From Urmitella timonensis (GTDB taxonomy: Bacteria > Actinomycetota > Actinomycetes > Actinomycetales > Actinomycetaceae), in NCBI GenBank assembly GCA_900120415.1, contig FQLW01000005.1, forward strand, positions 124,001 through 188,000: a stretch of 64,000 nt of DNA, written 5' to 3'. Positions 56,217-64,000 of the stretch are shown one piece after another. Each line of letters starts with the position of its first letter. Position 1 is the stretch's first letter. The notes below the pieces were generated by a model. The model made no database searches, was not told where the DNA came from, and saw only the letters and a program-made list of their open reading frames with translations. The position numbers were made by a program, and so were the translations under genes.

Positions 56217-56849
56217 ATGGCAACTACCTCTTCGCCTGTCCGTAAATCCGCAAGTTGCGCTGTGGGGAAGCGTCTTAACGGAAGTGAACTGTTTTCCCTA
56301 TCCACTCCGGAGTTTTTAGGATCACAAGGCGATAAAACTCTTCTAAAAATGCTGCAAGATGACCCCGAACTGCCCTCTGGTCTATACGGGCCACTCGGCT
56401 GGGTTGCGCAAGCAAAAATTCCGTTAATCCTAAAGGACTATTTGGCAACTGGGCAGAGCATCGGTGACTATCAACGATTTCATGGATTACAGGCCACAGG
56501 GGCGCGAAAACTATTGGATGCTCTTCCCAGAATAGCCCTGGCAGACCGGCAAAATGATGCCCCAACCTTGTTAGCCTTCCTTAACGCCTGTATTGCTAAT
56601 CCTGGCAGGGTCTATTTATCGGGTTATCTTATCGGTTCTTCGCGTTGGGACGAACGGGTCAGCGTAGACACCATGTTTATTGTGGAACCATCAGCCGAAG
56701 GTGCTCCAGAGCCCACCCCGGCTAAGGCTCGACAAATCTGGCGTACCTACCAGAGTAAACTCTCGCTCGGGCAAGCCTTAGCGCCAGATGAACTCTACAG
56801 CGCAGATCCGCGTTGGGCTTCGGCGGGCTGGTGTCTGTGGTGGGATTAG
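56217..56849 (+). CDS. uncharacterised 210-aa protein
   Basis: Starts at ATG 56217 (AAAGGAG seven bases upstream; the frame is open to 56172 but lacks a ribosome binding site there). No signal or membrane segment. Contains LSTPEFLGSQGDKTLLKML, GPLGWVAQAKIPLILKDYL, a repeatable RVYLSGYLIGSSRWDERVSVDTMFIVE segment and a Trp-rich tail. I do not recognise a family. It precedes pyrD by 36 bases and may share its transcript. Confidence 0.6.
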   Translation: MATTSSPVRKSASCAVGKRLNGSELFSLSTPEFLGSQGDKTLLKMLQDDPELPSGLYGPLGWVAQAKIPLILKDYLATGQSIGDYQRFHGLQATGARKLLDALPRIALADRQNDAPTLLAFLNACIANPGRVYLSGYLIGSSRWDERVSVDTMFIVEPSAEGAPEPTPAKARQIWRTYQSKLSLGQALAPDELYSADPRWASAGWCLWWD

Positions 56850-56885
56850 GGGCTAAAACCAATCTGGGATTTGAGGTGAGCGATA

Positions 56886-58019
56886 TTGTTGCCCGGATTT
56901 AAGCACCTGGGGCTGCTATTAAGTAGAATTGAGGACGTGCTATACCGTTTCGTATTTAATCACTGGATTTCACGGCTTGATGCCGAAAAATGCCACAACG
57001 CCACTATGAAAGCCCTGCATTTAATCTCGCAGGTTCCAGGACTAACCTCTCTGCTGAGAGTAGTTTTCTCCGGTTCAGTTGGCTCTCTTAGCGGTGGCTG
57101 GGTAGGTAATGCTGGGGGACTGAAAGGCTTAGCTAGACCAGTTCCCGGATACTTAGGGCTAGCTGCGGGAATGGATAAGGATGCGTTAGCTCCTGCCCAG
57201 TTCGCTGCGTTTGGTTTTGCATTTGTCGAGGTAGGGACAGTAACTCCTCGTCCTCAACCCGGAAACGATAAACCCCGGCTATGGCGGATATTGCCTTTGC
57301 GGGCAGTCCGAAACCGGATGGGGTTCAATAATCGAGGAGCCGAAGAAATGGCGCGGCGTTTACGTAAACTACGTAGCAGCCGGGCAGGTCGTAGCCTAGT
57401 TTTAGGGGTGAATCTGGGAAAAAATAAGACTACGGACCTTAACGATGCGGTAGAAGATTACCGTATCTCGGCTCGTTTGTTGGCTAAATACGCTGACTAC
57501 CTGGTAATTAATGTTTCTTCCCCCAATACGCCGGGGCTGCGCAGCTTGCAATCCACGCAGCAGTTACGGCAAATCGCGCAGGCAGTAATCACTAGCGCAC
57601 GTAAAAGCGCTAACCGGGAAGTTCCGGTACTGGTCAAACTGGCTCCCGACCTGGAAGATGCGCAACTGATAGAGCTAGCTGACCTGGTTAAAGAAGTGGG
57701 ACTTGCCGGAGTAATCGCCACCAACACCACCATTAACCATGATTTTGGTGAGGGCGGGCTATCGGGAGCCCCCTTAAAGGAACGGGCTTTGCAAGTAGTT
57801 CGCCTGTTACGTGCCCAAATAGGTGAGGACTATTTGATTATCGGATGTGGCGGAATCGAAGATGTGGCTAGCGCTCGTGAGTTCCTGGACGCTGGAGCCG
57901 ACTTGCTAGAAGCCTTTACCGCCATGATTTATCAAGGTCCAAGTTTCGCCGGTCGGATTAATAAGCAGCTCAGTGCAGATTTGCCAGCCCTACCGTTACG
58001 CAGGGCTGGCAAAGCGTGA
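56886..58019 (+). CDS. pyrD: dihydroorotate dehydrogenase (quinone), class 2
   Basis: 377-aa FMN enzyme, fourth step of pyrimidine synthesis, linked to the quinone pool. The N-terminal helical region (LYRFVFNHWISRLDAEKCHNATMKAL) is the class-2 membrane-association domain. GLAAGMDKDA, GTVTPRPQPGN, RMGFNNRGAE, NVSSPNTPGLRSLQ with the catalytic Ser, and GCGGIEDVASAREFLDAGADL. TTG start after GAGGTGAG. Confidence 0.94.
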   Translation: MLPGFKHLGLLLSRIEDVLYRFVFNHWISRLDAEKCHNATMKALHLISQVPGLTSLLRVVFSGSVGSLSGGWVGNAGGLKGLARPVPGYLGLAAGMDKDALAPAQFAAFGFAFVEVGTVTPRPQPGNDKPRLWRILPLRAVRNRMGFNNRGAEEMARRLRKLRSSRAGRSLVLGVNLGKNKTTDLNDAVEDYRISARLLAKYADYLVINVSSPNTPGLRSLQSTQQLRQIAQAVITSARKSANREVPVLVKLAPDLEDAQLIELADLVKEVGLAGVIATNTTINHDFGEGGLSGAPLKERALQVVRLLRAQIGEDYLIIGCGGIEDVASAREFLDAGADLLEAFTAMIYQGPSFAGRINKQLSADLPALPLRRAGKA

Positions 58020-58025
58020 AACCAC

Positions 58026-58655
58026 TTAGGCTCGCGAGAGCATATAGGCGCGAATATCGCTGGCGTACTCGCTAATATCGGGGCGCTGACCGCGCGGTCC
58101 AGAGGGACGCGGTCGGCGCATTCTGCGCGGACTTGCCAGGCGCATCAGAATATAACGCCCGTTTCCTTTCTTTACCCGTTTATCGCCCTCGGTAACTCCA
58201 AGGAGCGCCCGATTGATAATCACAGTGTTCACCACGGCTTCAATAATCGCCAGTAGCAGCAAACCCCACATGCTGAACAGTAAAATCGCATTTAGCTGTT
58301 GGTTACGTGAAAAAGCAATCGACAAAATCAAGAAAGCCAAGACTACCGGCATAAACAGCTCTCCGATAGCAAAACGGGCATCCACAAAATCACGGATATA
58401 GCGGCGAATTGGTCCCTGATCGTTATAGGGCAGATAACGCTCATCACCGGTACCATCCAGGGCGGCTTGCTGTTTCTTATAGATTCGGTCGCGCTGCTCA
58501 CGACGACGCTTACGGGCTTCTTTCTTATCAACCACTAAGGGGCGCCGATTTTTAGCTTCCGCAACTTTGCGCTTAGGGGTGGGGTGTCCCTTGCCGTCAC
58601 CCTTTTCAGCTAGTGCTGGGCTATCTTCGACTTTTTCTTTTCCAAAAAGTTTCAC
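58026..58655 (-). CDS. DUF3043 membrane protein
   Basis: 209 aa. Basic N-terminus (PKRKVAEAKNRRPLV, ARKRRREQRDRIYKKQQ), RYLPYNDQGPIRRYIRDFVDARF, then two membrane helices, ending in a basic, Pro-rich tail. This is the actinobacterial DUF3043 family; function unknown. Convergent with pyrD, 6 bases apart. Confidence 0.8.
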   Translation of the reverse strand: MKLFGKEKVEDSPALAEKGDGKGHPTPKRKVAEAKNRRPLVVDKKEARKRRREQRDRIYKKQQAALDGTGDERYLPYNDQGPIRRYIRDFVDARFAIGELFMPVVLAFLILSIAFSRNQQLNAILLFSMWGLLLLAIIEAVVNTVIINRALLGVTEGDKRVKKGNGRYILMRLASPRRMRRPRPSGPRGQRPDISEYASDIRAYMLSRA

Positions 58656-58768
58656 CCATCCAGGTTATCTAGCCAGAGCGGGCATAGGAAATCTGTATCA
58701 GGTATCTGTTCGCCCTATGTGCGAGCGTTCTTTACTAAAGCCGGGAATAACAGGGTAACCTGGCAACT

Positions 58769-60118
58769 ATGAGCGATATTTTGAAAATGAAAGCAGCTTC
58801 CCAAAGCGTTTTTGATGATGTAAAAACCCAGTTAGCAAACTTGGTGGCTATCCCGTCAGTTTCCTCAACCTCGCGTGAGCAAGTCGAAAAATCAGCCCGC
58901 CAGGTAGCGGAATTATTTGGCTCTTTGGGAATGGAAACCCAAATAAAGACCGCCCCCACCGGCAGTGGGGAAGAAGGAATGCCAGCAGTTATTGCCCGCA
59001 AAATAGTTAGCCCGGAAGCTAAAACCGTGCTGCTTTACGCCCACCACGATGTACAACCGGCCGGTCCGCTAGAACGCTGGAACACTGACCCGTTTGTTGC
59101 CACCGAAAAGGACGGTCGCCTCTATGGGCGGGGCACTTCTGATGACGGAGCTGGGGTGATGGTTCACTATGGGGCTCTGGCTGCTCTAGGACAAGATTGT
59201 CCCGTCAATGTAACTTGTTTCATTGAAGGAGAGGAAGAGATAGGTTCGCCCTCGTTTAGGAACTTTATTGAAAAATATCGAGAAGAGTTAGCGGCAGACG
59301 TAATTATTGTGTGCGACTCCGATAACTGGAGAGTAGGCGAACCAGCGCTTACTGCCAGCCTGCGGGGGGTTGCCAGCCTAGATGTGAAAATAAAAGTAAT
59401 GGATTCTGCCCTGCATTCGGGGGCGTTCGGCGGTCCGATTCTGGATGCCGTTACAGTCGCCAGTTTGCTACTAGCAAAATGCTATAACGAGGACGGATCC
59501 CTGGGTATCCCCGGTTTAGGAGGCTCTACCAGCACTGATGTTCACTATCCAGAACAGCTATTTAAGAGTGATGCCGGGTTAGTTGCTAGCTACCAGTTAG
59601 CCGGAAAAGGCGACGTTGCGGCTCGTCTGTGGAATCAGCCCGCCCTATGCGTTATCGGTTGGGATCAGCGTTCGCGGGCAGAAAGCGCAAACGCCCTCAT
59701 GCCGGAAACCTGCTTGCGACTATCACTAAGAACCGCTCCCGGTACCGATAGTGAGCAGTGTGCCCAGGCATTAGCCAGTTTCTTGCAAGAAAACGTACCT
59801 TTTGGTGCACAAATAGAAACCGAAATCTTAGAGTGCGGTCCGTCTTATCAAGCCCAAGTGTCACCGGCAGAAAAGAATATGAAATGGGCTCTATCTGCTG
59901 CCTGGGATAAAGAGGCAGTCGATATTGGGTGTGGGGGAGCAATCCCCATGACCGCTGACCTGGCGCAAGTCTTCCCGCAGGCCGATATTTTAATCACCGG
60001 GGTGGAAGATCCTGCCACTAACGCCCATTCGGAAAATGAATCCCAAGACTTGGGGGATTTACAAAACGCGATTTGTGCCGAGGCATTATTCCTGTCCCGT
60101 CTAGGTGGGCATCTTTAA
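58769..60118 (+). CDS. M20 family dipeptidase
   Basis: 449-aa zinc dipeptidase. Metal ligands: YAHHDVQP (His, Asp), RGTSDDGAG (bridging Asp), EGEEEIGS (Glu), CDSDN, and NAHSENE (His) near the C-terminus; the lid domain holds HSGAFGG. Cytosolic, no signal. Likely hydrolyses imported dipeptides. Its stop and the next gene's GTG are directly adjacent. Confidence 0.9.
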   Translation: MSDILKMKAASQSVFDDVKTQLANLVAIPSVSSTSREQVEKSARQVAELFGSLGMETQIKTAPTGSGEEGMPAVIARKIVSPEAKTVLLYAHHDVQPAGPLERWNTDPFVATEKDGRLYGRGTSDDGAGVMVHYGALAALGQDCPVNVTCFIEGEEEIGSPSFRNFIEKYREELAADVIIVCDSDNWRVGEPALTASLRGVASLDVKIKVMDSALHSGAFGGPILDAVTVASLLLAKCYNEDGSLGIPGLGGSTSTDVHYPEQLFKSDAGLVASYQLAGKGDVAARLWNQPALCVIGWDQRSRAESANALMPETCLRLSLRTAPGTDSEQCAQALASFLQENVPFGAQIETEILECGPSYQAQVSPAEKNMKWALSAAWDKEAVDIGCGGAIPMTADLAQVFPQADILITGVEDPATNAHSENESQDLGDLQNAICAEALFLSRLGGHL

Positions 60119-61123
60119 GTGCAGGTAATTGTTGCCACCTCCGCAACCAAAAATGCGAGCGGAAAACATTTAGGGGAAGCATTTAAGGCTGGGTGGCATG
60201 GGCATCGCTCAGGCGACAACTTGCAGGTAGTCCCGTACTCCTACGATTTTTCCGAAGTCAGTGCAAGCTGCCAAGTTGGGGATTTATTTGCAAATACCAC
60301 TGACCCTTTCCAGGTGGGAAGCCAGTTGCCGGCACTACTAGAGAAAAAATGCCCAATTTATTTGCCCGCGTGCCAAACAACAGCCGGTCTGCAAAGCGAA
60401 TATCTGCCCAATAGCGCTCTCACCCCACCGGCGCATCGGAAATTGTCAGGTTTTCCCGACCTGTTTATTTCCGGGATTGCCAGAGCCTACGGTGAGGAGC
60501 AACCAAGCGCGCAAACCTGGGAAAACTTGGTGCACGTCCTCAGGAATGCTTCAGTAGTCTGCGCAAGCCGAAAACCCTTGTTTTCCAGTTCCGGAGTGCT
60601 ATCGGAAATCGCAAAAACCGACCCCGAAACAGCCCAGAAAACCAAGGAAAACTGGGAAAAGGTTTTAGGAAAAACAGAGGTATTTGGGGCAAGCCGTTAT
60701 TTAAAGCTCACTAACCCCACCCAGGGTGCAAAGAATACCCGGCAAAAGCGGCGCGGTCACCTGAGCGGAGGCGGAGCTGGATGGGGCGTAGGAGAGCTAC
60801 TAGCTAGCCTGGGAGCCAGAATCGATTTTGTAGCCGATTTCCTGGATGCTCACACCCGCCTACCCCAGTTTTTAGCGAGCGCAGATTTGCTAGTGGCGAA
60901 TACCGCAGAGCTTTCCCCCTGGAATCTTTCCGGCTCCCCGCTGGAACACCTATGCCACTTATCTGCCCCTAGCGGAATTCCCATAGTGGTAGTTACCAGC
61001 GAAAATAATCTTAGTAGGGGAGAGTCAGCCGAGATGGGAATTGACGGGATATATCAATTTCCCGCCGATATTGCGGGAATGAAACAGGCAGGACTTCGCT
61101 TAGCGCGTACCTGGTCGCGATAG
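60119..61123 (+). CDS. glycerate-kinase-like protein (divergent)
   Basis: 334 aa (family usually about 370-380). C-terminal half retains GGGAGWGVGELLASLGARIDFVADFLD, IPIVVVTSENN, EMGIDGIYQF, matching the bacterial glycerate kinase family, whereas the N-terminal half is only weakly like it (VATSATKNASGKHLGEAFKAGW). Function as a kinase is uncertain; the substrate is unknown. It is coupled to the dipeptidase gene. Confidence 0.65.
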   Translation: MQVIVATSATKNASGKHLGEAFKAGWHGHRSGDNLQVVPYSYDFSEVSASCQVGDLFANTTDPFQVGSQLPALLEKKCPIYLPACQTTAGLQSEYLPNSALTPPAHRKLSGFPDLFISGIARAYGEEQPSAQTWENLVHVLRNASVVCASRKPLFSSSGVLSEIAKTDPETAQKTKENWEKVLGKTEVFGASRYLKLTNPTQGAKNTRQKRRGHLSGGGAGWGVGELLASLGARIDFVADFLDAHTRLPQFLASADLLVANTAELSPWNLSGSPLEHLCHLSAPSGIPIVVVTSENNLSRGESAEMGIDGIYQFPADIAGMKQAGLRLARTWSR

Positions 61124-61193
61124 CCAGCAGGGGTAAGGTTGGACTAGGCTAAGGAAAGACTTAAACATACTAAACGAGCTATTAGGGAGAGTC

Positions 61194-61553
61194 ATGAGCG
61201 AAGAACAAGCTGAAAAAACAGCTTCCCACAAAGTTACCCTCACCGAAGCGGCCACTAAAAAAGTGCAATCCTTGTTAGAACAAGAAGGTCGTGACGACCT
61301 GCGCCTGAGGATTGCGGTACAACCGGGCGGCTGTTCGGGGCTAATCTATCAGCTTTATTTTGATGAACGCCTCCTTGACGGTGACGCAGTTGAAGAATTT
61401 GCTCCCGGGGTAGAGGTAGTCGTCGATAAAATGTCGAATCCCTATCTAGAGGGCGCATCAATCGATTATGCGGACACAATTGAGCGGCAAGGCTTCACTA
61501 TTGAGAATCCAAATGCGGTAGGTTCTTGCGCCTGCGGTCAATCATTCCACTAG
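61194..61553 (+). CDS. erpA: iron-sulfur cluster insertion protein (HesB/IscA type)
   Basis: 119-aa A-type Fe-S carrier. The three cysteines are in QPGGCSGLIYQL and the C-terminal GSCACGQSF. N-terminal 10 residues are a polar extension. It could supply clusters to IspG, which is in this window. ATG after GGGAGAG. Confidence 0.92.
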   Translation: MSEEQAEKTASHKVTLTEAATKKVQSLLEQEGRDDLRLRIAVQPGGCSGLIYQLYFDERLLDGDAVEEFAPGVEVVVDKMSNPYLEGASIDYADTIERQGFTIENPNAVGSCACGQSFH

Positions 61554-61585
61554 AATCATCCCCCTCAAACAGTCAGGACTTAACC

Positions 61586-62476
61586 GTGAAACATAGACTA
61601 TCTTCCTCGCTTGCCTCCCTTTGTCTGATGGGAGGACTGCTGTGCGCTTCCCTTACTGCCTGTAGCAGTGACAACTCACAATTCGGGGTGAAAGTAGAAG
61701 GCGAATATGGCAAAACCCCCACGGTAAGCGCCGGTAAAGGGGACGCCCCTAAAGAACTCAAAGTTGCGACCTTAAAAGAAGGTAAGGGCGCTTCCTGTGG
61801 CTCCGGAGCGGTGCTGCAAGTTAATTATCATGGGCAACTATGGAATGGTAAAAAGTTTGATTCTAGTTTCGATCGGGGAACCCCGGCAGTATTTTCCCTG
61901 AAACAGGTGGTTGCTGGTTGGGGACAAGGGCTTAAAGATGCCAAACCAGGGTCGCGTACCCTGTTAGTGATTCCCCCCGACCTTGGGTACGGTAACCAGG
62001 CAACCGGAGATATTCCCGCCGGGTCCACCCTAGTATTTGTGGTTGATACCCTGAAATGTCTATCTGCCTCCCAAATGAAGCAAGGTGAACAAGACCTAGC
62101 AAAAGCGAAGGCTACCTCCCAGACTTTGCCAGGACTGGAAGTAAGCGGCAACCTGGGGGCAAAACCCACCTTAAAGGTAAGCACCGACAAATTACCTAAA
62201 GACCGTACGGTGACCGCCCTAGCACAGGGGACCGGGGCAGCTCTCAAAGCTGATGACGTGGTGGTAGTGCATCAAAGCTGGCTTGATCAATCAGGAAAAA
62301 CTGTCTCCACCTGGGACAGCCAAACCCCGATGCCCCTACAAGGCGAAAAAACTCTTGCCCAACTGGGGTTAGATAAAGAGTTAGCTGGTAAAACTATCGG
62401 TTCGCGTTTAGCTTTAAGTACCCAGCAAAATGGGCAAGCGGTAGCGTTCGTAATGGATATTGTAGGAACCCTTTAG
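61586..62476 (+). CDS. FKBP-type peptidyl-prolyl isomerase lipoprotein
   Basis: 296 aa from GTG 61586 (the frame is open to 61526 inside erpA, but that would put 20 polar residues before the signal). Lipoprotein signal with lipobox LTAC. First FKBP domain (about 70-155) keeps the active-site residues: NYHGQLWNGKKFDSSFDRG, VVAGWGQGL, IPPDLGYG. A second FKBP-like domain (about 205-296; GTGAALKADDVVVVHQSW, LAGKTIGSRLAL) lacks FDSS. Probably folds exported proteins at the membrane outer face. Confidence 0.87.
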   Translation: MKHRLSSSLASLCLMGGLLCASLTACSSDNSQFGVKVEGEYGKTPTVSAGKGDAPKELKVATLKEGKGASCGSGAVLQVNYHGQLWNGKKFDSSFDRGTPAVFSLKQVVAGWGQGLKDAKPGSRTLLVIPPDLGYGNQATGDIPAGSTLVFVVDTLKCLSASQMKQGEQDLAKAKATSQTLPGLEVSGNLGAKPTLKVSTDKLPKDRTVTALAQGTGAALKADDVVVVHQSWLDQSGKTVSTWDSQTPMPLQGEKTLAQLGLDKELAGKTIGSRLALSTQQNGQAVAFVMDIVGTL

Positions 62477-62498
62477 ACAACTAATTGCCTTAACTCCT

Positions 62499-63488
62499 AT
62501 GAATATTTGCTTAGCTAATCGCCGCGAGGGAACACTATCCCTTAGGGTAAAGACAGTTGTCCTCGCATTTAGCACTATTATCAGTCTGCTTATGCTATCC
62601 GGGTGCTCCTCCGGTTCTGCCGATACTTCAGCTGCGGCAGTTGAAGGAAAATTCCCGGCAGTATCTGGGGGACTAGGGTCAGCTCCCCAAATGGAAGCCG
62701 GAGTCGGACAACCTCCCTCCGATTTGCAGGTGCGGGTGCTACACGAGGGCGAGGGACGAAAAGTAACCGAAAAAGACCAGGTGCTAATGGATACCTTGGG
62801 GAACCTGTGGGACGGGAAAACCGTGATGAGTACCTTCCGAATCGGGGACTCTGCCCAAGGCTATGCAATGAGTGAAGTGATTGCCGGTTGGAAACAGGGA
62901 CTTATCGGGAAAAAACTAGGATCAAGAGTGCAGCTCACCGTTCCTCCCAATCTCGGTTTTCAAGGAGAAGCCGCAAAAAGGATTCCTGCGAACTCCACTA
63001 TGGTTTTCGTGATTGACCTGGTCAGCGCAATGGACTTGAGTGATGTTTCCGCCCTGAAACAAGCTAAGAAAATAGAAAAATCTTTCCAAAAGCTGCCTAA
63101 AGGGCTAAAAATTACCGGAGAACCCGGTACTAAGCCGCAAGTCAGTATAGATGCGAATATGCCAGTGCCCAAGGCAAAACAGGTAATAATGCTATATCAA
63201 GGTAAAGGGGAAAACCTAGAGCCTGATGATTTCCCTGGGGTACATTTGACCGCAGCTACCTATGAAAACGGTAAATGGTCGTCGGTATCTAGTTCTTGGT
63301 CCAGTGGAAAAATGGTGTCCACCCCCTCTACCGTGCAGGTAACTCCACAGTTTTTAGGGGTACCAGTTGGTTCCCGGATAGTGATGCTAGAACCGGCTGA
63401 GGGTGAGCGCCAAGGAGCAAAAGCCCATCCGGCACGGATTGCTATCTACGACATTGGTGCTAAGCAGACCAGCACCCGCCTCGGGTGA
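62499..63488 (+). CDS. degenerate FKBP-like lipoprotein
   Basis: 329 aa. Signal with lipobox LSGC. Same two-domain layout as its neighbour, of which it looks like a diverged copy. First domain aligns (LWDGKTVMSTF, VIAGWKQGLIGKKLGSR, VPPNLGF) but the Tyr of NYHG is Thr, the FD of KKFDSS is VM and the Tyr of DLGYG is Phe, so isomerase activity is doubtful. ATG 62499 lacks a visible ribosome binding site; it probably depends on the gene 22 bases upstream. Confidence 0.8.
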   Translation: MNICLANRREGTLSLRVKTVVLAFSTIISLLMLSGCSSGSADTSAAAVEGKFPAVSGGLGSAPQMEAGVGQPPSDLQVRVLHEGEGRKVTEKDQVLMDTLGNLWDGKTVMSTFRIGDSAQGYAMSEVIAGWKQGLIGKKLGSRVQLTVPPNLGFQGEAAKRIPANSTMVFVIDLVSAMDLSDVSALKQAKKIEKSFQKLPKGLKITGEPGTKPQVSIDANMPVPKAKQVIMLYQGKGENLEPDDFPGVHLTAATYENGKWSSVSSSWSSGKMVSTPSTVQVTPQFLGVPVGSRIVMLEPAEGERQGAKAHPARIAIYDIGAKQTSTRLG

Positions 63489-63523
63489 CCGTTTTATACT
63501 GATTGTAAAATCCGGGGTTGCTT

Positions 63524-63710
63524 GGTAAAAGCAGTCCGGGGATCCGTGACCGGCTTTGTAGGGGCGATGCGGTGAGGTGGTTTTCGCCTCCTGCCCAAAG
63601 ACTTAGAAAAGACTAGAGTCTTTTCTAAGTCTTACGCCCGCCTAGCCTAATCGGCATAAATCCTCCTCTCCGCTCTCCCTAAATAGCGTGTCCCTCTCAT
63701 ATCTTTTACC
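63524..63710. repeat. type-2 element holding a type-1 unit (copy H)
   Basis: Outer type-2 arms GGTAAAAG (63524) and CTTTTACC (63703-63710) with the boxes CAGTCCGGGGATCCGTGACCGG on the left and GTCCCTCTCATATC on the right. In place of the loop hairpin sits a full type-1 unit (63569-63673): its own arms (three mismatches over 16), TCCTGCCC, a perfect inner hairpin (AAGACTTAGAAAAGACT with complement) and TACGCCCGCC plus TCGGCATAAA. Confidence 0.85.
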
Positions 63711-63720
63711 GGCTGCGACC

Positions 63721-64000
63721 CTTGATGTTCCGAAATCCTGTCCCTCGGCATAAAACCGCCCCTCGCATCTGCCTGGACGAAACTTTCCCCCTGCTTTTCC
63801 TGTCATTACTTCCGCATATTTACCCGCCGCGCCCTTTTTGCTGACGTTTTGACCCTCCCGGTGCGGTTGCGCCCTCCGAAGATGGGAATTGTGGTCGTAA
63901 TTGGGGTGTTTTGCCGGGATTGGGAGGGTGGTTTTGTCTCGGGAGGGCGGAAACGGCGCGTACTGCTGCAATCGGGAGGGTGATTTTGCCTGTGGAGGGT
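63721..64000. repeat. type-3 intergenic repeat (copy 3, runs to window end)
   Basis: Same landmarks in the same order as at 12,337 and 12,898 (TTGATGTTCCGAA, TCGGCATAAAACCG, GACGTTTTGACCCTCCCGG, GATGGGAATTGTGGTCGT, GGGAGGGTGGTTTTGTCT). It directly follows a type-1/type-2 composite, the same partnership as at 12.2-13.3 kb. Confidence 0.8.

Overview
The window (about 50% G+C by eye, with a much AT-richer patch at 32-35 kb) looks like the chromosome of a mid-GC actinobacterium of the Actinomycetaceae type; Varibaculum or a close relative is my guess from gene order and base composition, not something the sequence proves. The left core (1-12.1 kb) holds the classic run rpsB-tsf / pyrH-frr-cdsA-rlmN-(DivIVA-like)-dxr-rseP-ispG / proS-def: translation factors, UMP and CDP-diacylglycerol synthesis, non-mevalonate isoprenoid steps and a site-2 protease. 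Then come a DUF3145 gene and an acyl-carrier-like gene (13.5-14.5 kb).

From about 14.5 kb the chromosome becomes accessory: a Lys/Ala-rich lipoprotein, a secreted protein that may be 3'-truncated, an Abi_2 (HEPN) gene hit near its 5' end by an IS1249-like element with a clear 8-bp target duplication, a DUF4298 gene and a RelBE-like toxin-antitoxin pair. The housekeeping pair aceE / DUF3052 (20.3-23.8 kb) interrupts it. From 23.9 to 36.5 kb lies a mobile and defence island: a permease cut by an IS3 remnant, a second and third IS3-type element, a 702-aa SIR2-domain protein, an intact IS3 element, an AT-rich restriction-modification pair (HTH-fused adenine methyltransferase plus PD-(D/E)xK nuclease), a phage head-tail adaptor remnant and a second, mosaic IS1249-like element. 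The two halves of one IS3 transposase gene lie on either side of the whole defence cassette (27,939 and 36,315). A tRNA-Val(UAC) marks the right edge.

The right core holds hflX-dinG, ldh, a convergent cydAB / cydDC / DevS-like histidine kinase cluster (cytochrome bd, its ABC assembly factor and probably a redox sensor), rne, a MetPS-like methionine/alanine importer, a SpoU methyltransferase, pyrD, DUF3043, an M20 dipeptidase with a glycerate-kinase-like gene, erpA and two FKBP-type lipoproteins.

The most unusual feature is a dispersed system of nested palindromic intergenic elements (9.2, 9.5, 12.2-13.3, 47.1-47.5 and 63.5-64 kb). Each has a conserved core hairpin and conserved flanking boxes, but its outer arms are locus-specific and still self-complementary (up to 20 of 20 bp). 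One type sits inside the loop of another, and a third, longer unit of about 250-280 bp accompanies them.
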